From contig NZ_FOLO01000001.1 of the NCBI RefSeq assembly GCF_900112265.1, forward strand, positions 8,027-72,026: DNA of 64,000 nucleotides. The letters are read 5' to 3'. Each line of letters opens with the position of its first letter. Position 1 is the stretch's first letter. This DNA comes from Pseudoalteromonas denitrificans DSM 6059. Lineage in GTDB: Bacteria > Pseudomonadota > Gammaproteobacteria > Enterobacterales > Alteromonadaceae. The position numbers were made by a program, and so were the translations under genes. This document shows positions 58,001 to 64,000 of this stretch, one piece after another. Under the pieces are notes generated by a model. That model saw only the letters and a list, made by a program, of their open reading frames with translations, had not been told where the DNA came from and ran no database searches.

Positions 58001-59935
58001 ATGCGAGTATCATCTTTTACACGTTTATTGGCTATATTATTATCGTGTGCAAGTTTAATTTTAGCAGTTACTTTATTTTGGGCGAGTCAAACTTTTTTCT
58101 CGTTAGAAACGCAAGAAGATGATTATAATAATCTGAAAAATAAGATATTAGTTGAACTTTCAGCTAATATAGAAGATTACCTCAGTTCAGGCGATAGTGT
58201 AGCTTTAAATCATGCTAGTCAACTAATCAAAGGCTTGCAGCAAGACCAACTCAATACTCTACCTGAAAATGTACATAAGGAGTTAGCTGATCATTTAGAT
58301 AAATTGATGCAAGGTATTACAGGAAAGTACCGCGCTTTAGGAAAATTATCAGGCAATGAAAATGCGTTATTAGATAATGCAATACGTCAGATGTCTGGAT
58401 CAGCCGTGTCATTAATTCATTACGCACAAAAATCAAAAGATGATCAAGAGTGGCTTGCTTCACAATATATTGTATTAGGAAGTGATTATTTAAGTCAGGT
58501 ACTTTTATTATCTCAATCTACTTATTCTTTATCTGCAAATTATTCAAGAGAAAAAGAAAATCAAATTTCAGAATATTTAACGAAATTGAATCTATTATCT
58601 GAAGAAATAGCGCAAGTACCAAACTTGGGTCTGTTTGAAATTGTTGATGAGGATGAGTTTTTATTGACGGATGAAGAGCCAGAAGATTTAGCAGAAGAGA
58701 TAAAAGCAGACTTAACAAGTTGGCCAAAACGTTACCCAAAAGAATTAGGTAATACAATAATCCAGTCAAAAGAAAGGTTGGAAGGTGTTGCTCAGTTACG
58801 CCAAGAAATTTCTGAATTAATAAATATCGTATTAGATGCTGAAATTAGCTTAGGTATTCATCAAAATGAAATCCAAAAAAATATTTTAATCGTATTTTCA
58901 ATAAGCATAAGCGGGTTGTTTTTATTGGCCGGTATTGTTTATTGGACGCAGCTAAAGCAGGTTCTTAAACCTTTAATATCACTACGAGATGCATTTAAAG
59001 ATTTAATTGAAAGTAATGATTTAAAAGCAATAGATAACTTAGTTAAACACACCGAAGTGGGTGAAATTGCAAGCTATTTTAATTTGCTAATACAAAGGCA
59101 GCGTGAGCAAGCAAATGCAAAAGAACAGATGCTAAATGTCATCAATGAGTTTATGCAGGAAATGAGTCATAACTTAGAAAATATCACTGGGCACTCAAGT
59201 AAAACTACGAATCATGTAGATGAGAATGAAGTGTTATTAGAGGACATCAAAAAAATAGGTGAGCAAGTGAGTGCCGTAAATGTGCAAGTAGAAGGTAATG
59301 CACAAAGCACTTTTGTTGCCATGGATAAAAGCTTAGATTATTCGCAATCTATGCTAAATGCCAGTTCAACAACACAGCAAAGAGTTGAGCAGGGCTTACA
59401 TAGCTTAAATGAGTTGCTTAAAGGTGTGTCGGATGTATATCAAGTTGTTGATGTTATTCAGACAATTGCAGAGCAAACTAATTTATTAGCTTTAAATGCT
59501 GCAATTGAATCTGCCAGAGCTGGGGTACATGGTCGAGGATTTGCCGTTGTGGCAGATGAAGTGAGAAAGTTAGCACAAAAAACACAGTCTTCTCTTGGAG
59601 ATATCAAATCACAACTAGATTTGCTAACCAAAAGTTCTGATCAAGTTTCTATACAAATTGCAGCTTTATCAGATGATTCTCAAATTCAAACTAATAATGC
59701 CCAACAATTAAAATCAAATTCAGAACAAGTGGCCAAAAATGCGCAGGATGCAAGTCAGGTTGCAAAAGAGGCGCGCCAATTTGCACAAGAACAGCACGGG
59801 TTATTAGAAAACTTTTCAAACTCTATGTTGCAAATGAAACAACAAGTTGGTGACTCTGATAAGCTAGTAAGTCATATTTATCAAAGTTTACAAGAACAAA
59901 TGCAAAGTGTACGCAATAGTCTTGGTTTGTGTTAG
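58001..59935 (+). CDS. Methyl-accepting chemotaxis protein
   Basis: Chemoreceptor of 644 residues: an N-terminal membrane helix (about 9-31), a mostly helical periplasmic sensor part (about 32-290), a second membrane helix (about 294-317), HAMP domain (about 320-370) and a cytoplasmic signalling domain. The CheA/CheW-binding tip [20 protein letters not shown] is conserved, followed by [14 protein letters not shown]. There is no visible C-terminal pentapeptide (NWETF type) for CheR tethering. The ligand is unknown. Confidence 0.92.
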   Translation: MRVSSFTRLLAILLSCASLILAVTLFWASQTFFSLETQEDDYNNLKNKILVELSANIEDYLSSGDSVALNHASQLIKGLQQDQLNTLPENVHKELADHLDKLMQGITGKYRALGKLSGNENALLDNAIRQMSGSAVSLIHYAQKSKDDQEWLASQYIVLGSDYLSQVLLLSQSTYSLSANYSREKENQISEYLTKLNLLSEEIAQVPNLGLFEIVDEDEFLLTDEEPEDLAEEIKADLTSWPKRYPKELGNTIIQSKERLEGVAQLRQEISELINIVLDAEISLGIHQNEIQKNILIVFSISISGLFLLAGIVYWTQLKQVLKPLISLRDAFKDLIESNDLKAIDNLVKHTEVGEIASYFNLLIQRQREQANAKEQMLNVINEFMQEMSHNLENITGHSSKTTNHVDENEVLLEDIKKIGEQVSAVNVQVEGNAQSTFVAMDKSLDYSQSMLNASSTTQQRVEQGLHSLNELLKGVSDVYQVVDVIQTIAEQTNLLALNAAIESARAGVHGRGFAVVADEVRKLAQKTQSSLGDIKSQLDLLTKSSDQVSIQIAALSDDSQIQTNNAQQLKSNSEQVAKNAQDASQVAKEARQFAQEQHGLLENFSNSMLQMKQQVGDSDKLVSHIYQSLQEQMQSVRNSLGLC

Positions 59936-59975
59936 GTTTGTTTTTTGTAATATAGATAACATTTAAGGATTAGAC

Positions 59976-60449
59976 ATGATAAAAGTTGGCGATGCACTAC
60001 CTCATTTAACTTTTAATTTATTAACGCAAGAAGGTATGAGCAATCCTTCAACATCAGATTTATTTGCTAATAAAAAGGTTGTGCTATTTGCTGTGCCTGG
60101 GGCTTTTACGCCGACATGTTCGGCCTCACATTTACCAGGCTATATTACTTTAGCAGATCAATTTTTTAATAAAGGCATCGATAGCATTATTTGTTTATCG
60201 GTCAACGATGCTTTTGTGATGAAAGCGTGGGGAGAAACTCAAAATGCAGAGCATATTACTATGTTGGCTGATGGTGATGCTGCTTTTACCAAAGCGCTAG
60301 GACTTGACAAAGAAACCGGTGTATTTGGTGGCATACGCTCTAAACGTTACGCTATGTTAGTTGAAAATGAGGTTGTATCTATATTGAATATAGAAGAAGA
60401 AAAACAGTTTGAACAAAGTAAAGCTGAAGTATTACTAACACTCGTTTAA
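59976..60449 (+). CDS. Peroxiredoxin (Prx5-like)
   Basis: Protein of 157 residues of the AhpC/TSA family, type 5. Active-site Cys48 lies in VPGAFTPTCSASHLPG, with the conserved Thr and Pro; one other Cys (near residue 74) is present. It should reduce hydrogen peroxide and organic peroxides with glutathione, glutaredoxin or thioredoxin. AAGGA precedes the ATG. It follows the chemoreceptor by 40 bases, but functional linkage is not indicated. Confidence 0.92.
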   Translation: MIKVGDALPHLTFNLLTQEGMSNPSTSDLFANKKVVLFAVPGAFTPTCSASHLPGYITLADQFFNKGIDSIICLSVNDAFVMKAWGETQNAEHITMLADGDAAFTKALGLDKETGVFGGIRSKRYAMLVENEVVSILNIEEEKQFEQSKAEVLLTLV

Positions 60450-60463
60450 TTTTTTAAAATAAA

Positions 60464-60485
60464 AAAGGCCGACAAGTCGGCCTTT
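60464..60485 (-). terminator. Intrinsic terminator between peroxiredoxin and protease genes
   Basis: AAAGGCCGAC-AA-GTCGGCCTTT; on the minus strand a T-rich run follows, so it mainly ends the protease transcript, but it may serve both genes. Confidence 0.85.
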
Positions 60486-60504
60486 GAATTAACAATTGAA
60501 ATGA

Positions 60505-62274
60505 TTATTTAGCTGTTAAACTCACGCCTGAAAAAGTTGAGTAGGCATATAAACTGAAGTACCAAGTTCCTGCGTTCGGGTTATTAATTTTACATGTTTC
60601 AGTACTATCAGGCTCTGTTGATTTACAGTTAAAGCTAGTTTCTGTTGCATAACTACCTTCTTTAACATATAAATCCATATCTCCAGTTCCACCAGATGTT
60701 GATACTGTAAATGATGAGACACCTGCTGGTACATTAACAGCAATGTCAAGCCACTGTCCTTTACTTGCTGATAGGTTTGTTTTGGAAACATCAATACCAC
60801 CAGTAGGAGGTGTTGTACCTTTCGCTTTTAACACTGCAGCTTCGGCATCAACCAGACCTTCTCCACATTGTGAACATGATGAAGATGCACGTGCTGTTGT
60901 TTTTAAAATACTTTCGATTTCATCAGGAGTTGCGCTTGGCTTTGCTTGCTTAATTAACGCTGCTACACCGGCAATATGAGGAGCCGCCATTGATGTACCA
61001 TCCATGTAAGACATTTTATCTGAACCTGGGCTAGTACTACCCGTATTATGAGTCGATAAAATACCTGAGCTTGTGCCAAAACTTCTTTGATCACCGCCTG
61101 GAGCTGCAACATCAATTGAACTACCATAGTTAGAGTAACTTGTACGAGCACCTGTTGGGCCTGTAGCTGCAACGTTAACTACACCACTACAGTTACCAGG
61201 GTTAAAACCACTTGCATTTTTACCATCATTACCTGAAGCCACAACAACGACTGCACCGTTATTACGAGCAGTATTAATCGCAGTTTGAGTTGCTGAACTA
61301 CATGCACCTTCACCACCTAAGCTCATATTGATTACTGATGCAGGATTTGGATTGCTAGGTACGCCAGATACAGAGCCGCCTGAAGCCCAAACAATTGCAT
61401 CAGCGATATCAGAAGTTAAACCACCACATTTACCTAAAACACGAACTGGAACAACTTTAGCATCATAAGCAACACCAACACCACCTTGACCGTTACCAGC
61501 TACAGCTGCAACTGTACCTGCAACATGAGTACCATGCCAACTTGAACTGCGATCAGAGCTTGGGTAAGGGTTGCCGTTTGCATCATTACCACATTCGCCG
61601 CGAGTTATTGCATCACCTGGATCTCTTGCGTCAGAATCACGGCCACCGGTACCATCATTTTCAACAAGTGTATGTGAAATCATATCGTAGCCACCTACAA
61701 TATTCCCAACTAAATCACTATGTGGACGATAACCTGTATCAAGTACGGCAACCGTAACACCAGCGCCTGTTGCGTTATCCCAAGCTTTAGGTAAATTTAA
61801 ACCATTCGCTGAGTTAGCATAATGCCATTGAGAACTAAAGCTAGGATCGCTTGGAGTGGCGTAGTGTTGCAGCATTTGATCTAATTCAATTGATTCTACG
61901 TTGCCAGATAAAGCCATATCTTGCATGTAAATTTGCGCTTCAACAGCGGTCATTTTTTTATTTACACTAATTACATGGTGATTTTGAAGCGCCATAGAAC
62001 GCATGTACTTTGTTTCAAGATTGCTTTTGTTTTTGAAATTATTAGCAAAGTTTTTTGCACTTGCTTGCATCTCTTCCGCAGAAGTATTCATCAAAGTACC
62101 AACTTGATGTGTATTCATTTTATATTTAATAATGAATTGTGTTTGGCCTAAATTTTGGCCCGCAAGTTTGATTTGTGTTTGATTTAAATCAATTGTTGCG
62201 GCATTTGCATGAGTTGCTGCGATTACTGCAGGTATTGCAATTGCGAGTAGCTGTTTTTTGAAATTGTTTCTCAT
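60505..62274 (-). CDS. Secreted subtilisin-like serine protease (S8) with PPC domain
   Basis: Preproenzyme of 589 residues: signal peptide (1-26), an inhibitor-like propeptide (about 40-140), the catalytic S8 domain with the triad Asp179 (VAVLDTGYRPH), His247 (SWHGTHVAGT) and Ser428 (DGTSMAAPHIAG), oxyanion Asn349, and a C-terminal PPC domain (about 490-589) with DMDLYVKEGS. Several Cys pairs suggest stabilising disulfides. It should be exported (type II secretion likely) as an alkaline protease and could feed peptides to the window's Xaa-Pro peptidase. Single gene divergent from ferritin. Confidence 0.93.
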   Translation of the reverse strand: MRNNFKKQLLAIAIPAVIAATHANAATIDLNQTQIKLAGQNLGQTQFIIKYKMNTHQVGTLMNTSAEEMQASAKNFANNFKNKSNLETKYMRSMALQNHHVISVNKKMTAVEAQIYMQDMALSGNVESIELDQMLQHYATPSDPSFSSQWHYANSANGLNLPKAWDNATGAGVTVAVLDTGYRPHSDLVGNIVGGYDMISHTLVENDGTGGRDSDARDPGDAITRGECGNDANGNPYPSSDRSSSWHGTHVAGTVAAVAGNGQGGVGVAYDAKVVPVRVLGKCGGLTSDIADAIVWASGGSVSGVPSNPNPASVINMSLGGEGACSSATQTAINTARNNGAVVVVASGNDGKNASGFNPGNCSGVVNVAATGPTGARTSYSNYGSSIDVAAPGGDQRSFGTSSGILSTHNTGSTSPGSDKMSYMDGTSMAAPHIAGVAALIKQAKPSATPDEIESILKTTARASSSCSQCGEGLVDAEAAVLKAKGTTPPTGGIDVSKTNLSASKGQWLDIAVNVPAGVSSFTVSTSGGTGDMDLYVKEGSYATETSFNCKSTEPDSTETCKINNPNAGTWYFSLYAYSTFSGVSLTAK

Positions 62275-62524
62275 TTTATCACCCTGGATTTATTATTATT
62301 TTAAATATGTAAACAATGAAATGTTTTTATTTCAATGTTGGGTACGAAATGTAAACAAAAAGTTATAGTTAGTGTACCGGTTTTTTGTTATTAGATAGAA
62401 CTAAAAGTTATATGAAGTCCTTATTTAGAATAAATTCAAGTTTTATATAGAAAAAAACTGACTTTATTGATTTTTATCTTTAATTACAGAACAATACGGG
62501 TTCACAATATTTAGGAGTATATTT

Positions 62525-63049
62525 ATGTTAACACCCGCTATGGTTGAGAAATTAAATGAACAAATTAATTTGGAGTTTTATTCGTCCAATTTATATTTGC
62601 AAATGAGTGCATGGTGTGAAGATAAAGGTTTTGAAGGTGCTGCTGAATTTTTACGTAAACACGCCATTGAAGAAATGGAGCATATGAATCGTTTATTTAC
62701 TTATGTAAGTGAAACGGGGGCTATGCCTATTTTAGGTTGCATTGAAGCACCACCCCATGAGTTTGAATCTTTAAGCCAAATATTTACTGCAACTTATGAT
62801 CATGAATGTTTGATCACTCATAAAATAAATGAACTAACGCATGTGGCGTTTAGTGCGCATGATTATTCAACGTTTAATTTTTTACAATGGTATGTTGCTG
62901 AACAACACGAAGAAGAAAAGTTATTTAAAGGTATTATTGATAAAATTCAGCTAGTTGGTGAAGATGGTAAAGCATTATTTTGGATCGATAAAGATTTAGC
63001 TGAATTGGCTAAAACGGGTGCAACTTCGATTATGGCTCCAGGTGCTTAA
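62525..63049 (+). CDS. ftnA: Non-haem ferritin
   Basis: Ferritin of 174 residues forming a 24-subunit iron store. Ferroxidase ligands are visible: Glu17 (LEFYS), Glu50 and His53 ([10 protein letters not shown]), with further acids in [12 protein letters not shown] (about 122-133). AGGAG precedes the ATG. It is a single gene with its own terminator, divergent from the protease gene. Confidence 0.96.
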   Translation: MLTPAMVEKLNEQINLEFYSSNLYLQMSAWCEDKGFEGAAEFLRKHAIEEMEHMNRLFTYVSETGAMPILGCIEAPPHEFESLSQIFTATYDHECLITHKINELTHVAFSAHDYSTFNFLQWYVAEQHEEEKLFKGIIDKIQLVGEDGKALFWIDKDLAELAKTGATSIMAPGA

Positions 63050-63060
63050 TTAAAGAAATA

Positions 63061-63088
63061 AAAAAGATGTGCCATGCACATCTTTTTT
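63061..63088. terminator. Bidirectional terminator between ftnA and the pyrophosphatase gene
   Basis: AAAGATGTGC-CAT-GCACATCTTT, with A- and T-runs on either side. Confidence 0.9.
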
Positions 63089-63110
63089 ACAGTAGCTTTT
63101 GTTTAATAGA

Positions 63111-64000
63111 TTAAGCGAATACTTTTTCAAGTGGTGGTACAACTTGTTTTTTACGGCTTAATACACCTTCTAGCCACACTTTAGCATCTGTGGTTTTAGC
63201 AAAAGCTTGTTCAATGATAGCTAAATCATCGCTGTTTACTAATAATTCTGAGCCTTCTTTCATAATATCTGTTAATAATAACAATACACTATGCTGACCT
63301 TCTTCTTTTCTTAATTTAGCGATATCAGCTTCTAAATCAGGCTTCATTTGATCAAAAATTGCTAAATCAATCACTTCTAATTGGCCAATACCAATTTTAG
63401 TACCATTCATATTAAAGTTTTTGAAATCACGCATTACTAAATCGCGCATAGGTGTATTTAATACTGCAGATTTAACTTTGAACATTTCCATGCCAAGGGC
63501 TTTAAAATCTTCAATGCCAGCAATTTCAGCTAAGATTTCAACACAGCGTATATCGGCTGTTGTACATGTAGGAGACTTAAAAATAACAGTATCGCTTAAA
63601 ATTGCACACATCATCATGCCTGCAATATTCTTAGGGATTTCTACATTATGAAAGTCATACATCATTTTAATTACGGTATTGCTACAACCAACAGGACGGA
63701 TCCAGCATTCTAGTGGCGTATCAGATGTTAAGTCGCCTAATTTATGATGATCTACTATACCTAGTATTGTTGCTTGTGCTATATCGTCTGGTGCCAATGC
63801 AATGTCAGAATGGTCAACTATATAAAGGCTTTCACCCGCATAATTCATTTTTAGCATAGGTGCTTCAAAACCAAATTTATCTAAAATAAACTGTGTTTCA
63901 GGAGAAGGTTCACCTAAACGTGCTGGTAAGGTTTCTTCGCCTATTTGGTTTTTTAAGTAAGAAAGCGCAATAGCGCCTACAATCGAATCTGAATCGGGTA
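63111..64000 (-). CDS. ppaC: Manganese-dependent inorganic pyrophosphatase (family II), cut by right edge
   Basis: The last part of a DHH-family pyrophosphatase. The frame is open to the window edge, and the segment beyond the first in-frame ATG (63857) still encodes family sequence, including PDSDSIVGAIALSYL, so the true start lies outside. Visible motifs are PDSDSI, DHHKLGDL (about the DHH metal site), SDT, and a C-terminal GGxxSR-like region VWLEGVLSRKKQVVPPLEKVF. It splits pyrophosphate to phosphate with Mn2+ or Co2+ as preferred metals. About 296 codons are seen. Confidence 0.93.
   Translation of the reverse strand, partial: PDSDSIVGAIALSYLKNQIGEETLPARLGEPSPETQFILDKFGFEAPMLKMNYAGESLYIVDHSDIALAPDDIAQATILGIVDHHKLGDLTSDTPLECWIRPVGCSNTVIKMMYDFHNVEIPKNIAGMMMCAILSDTVIFKSPTCTTADIRCVEILAEIAGIEDFKALGMEMFKVKSAVLNTPMRDLVMRDFKNFNMNGTKIGIGQLEVIDLAIFDQMKPDLEADIAKLRKEEGQHSVLLLLTDIMKEGSELLVNSDDLAIIEQAFAKTTDAKVWLEGVLSRKKQVVPPLEKVFA

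Overview
The window is AT-rich and densely coded on both strands. It is most likely chromosomal DNA of a marine gammaproteobacterium, probably Alteromonadales-like. The reasons are a complete distal MSHA pilus cluster in the Vibrio/Shewanella/Alteromonadales gene order, the order aroQ-accB-accC beside dsbD, fxsA-groES-groEL, acnB, gorA, prlC, rsmJ, and a GlyGly-CTERM surface protein. No rRNA, tRNA, CRISPR array, intact insertion sequence or phage was seen. Genus cannot be fixed from the sequence alone.

Layout. 1-17.5 kb: MSHA type IV pilus genes mshF, mshB, mshA, mshC, mshD, mshO, mshP, mshQ, followed by a second, larger MshQ-like lectin-domain protein. A 47-bp REP-like tandem array separates mshB from mshA, and an 11-copy heptanucleotide repeat lies between the two mshQ genes. 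17.5-23 kb: an EamA exporter, an OmpA-type outer membrane protein, a small membrane protein and a large GlyGly-CTERM 'choice-of-anchor B' protein. 23-25 kb: an MbnP/MbnH pair (four-Cys lipoprotein plus di-heme peroxidase-like lipoprotein). 25-28.2 kb: a probable trans-3-hydroxy-L-proline catabolic operon (dehydratase, Xaa-Pro peptidase, Pyr2C-reductase-type ornithine cyclodeaminase homologue).

28-42 kb is mostly housekeeping: acnB, a cytosolic ligand-binding/PAS/GGDEF/EAL regulator, the aroQ-accB-accC operon, dsbD, fxsA, and groES-groEL with a clear sigma-32 promoter. 42-45.4 kb looks like an accessory cassette (LysR regulator, tandem YdhR-like monooxygenase fold protein, glyoxalase I) with long non-coding flanks, bounded by two nearly identical terminators exactly 3440 bp apart. 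45.4-64 kb: a small unknown protein, a 2OG-Fe(II) oxygenase with a LysR regulator, a REC/HD-GYP phosphodiesterase, a coiled-coil protein with a DUF2007/zinc-finger partner, yjaG, gorA, prlC, a response regulator, rsmJ, a chemoreceptor, a peroxiredoxin, a secreted subtilisin, ferritin, and a manganese-dependent inorganic pyrophosphatase cut by the right edge.

How the genes may work together: surface attachment (MSHA pilus, MshQ lectin domains, OmpA-like protein) sits in the same window as three signalling genes, two of them c-di-GMP enzymes. A secreted subtilisin, a Xaa-Pro peptidase and the hydroxyproline pathway would suit growth on proteinaceous, collagen-like material. These links are inferences from gene content; no shared regulation is shown by the sequence.
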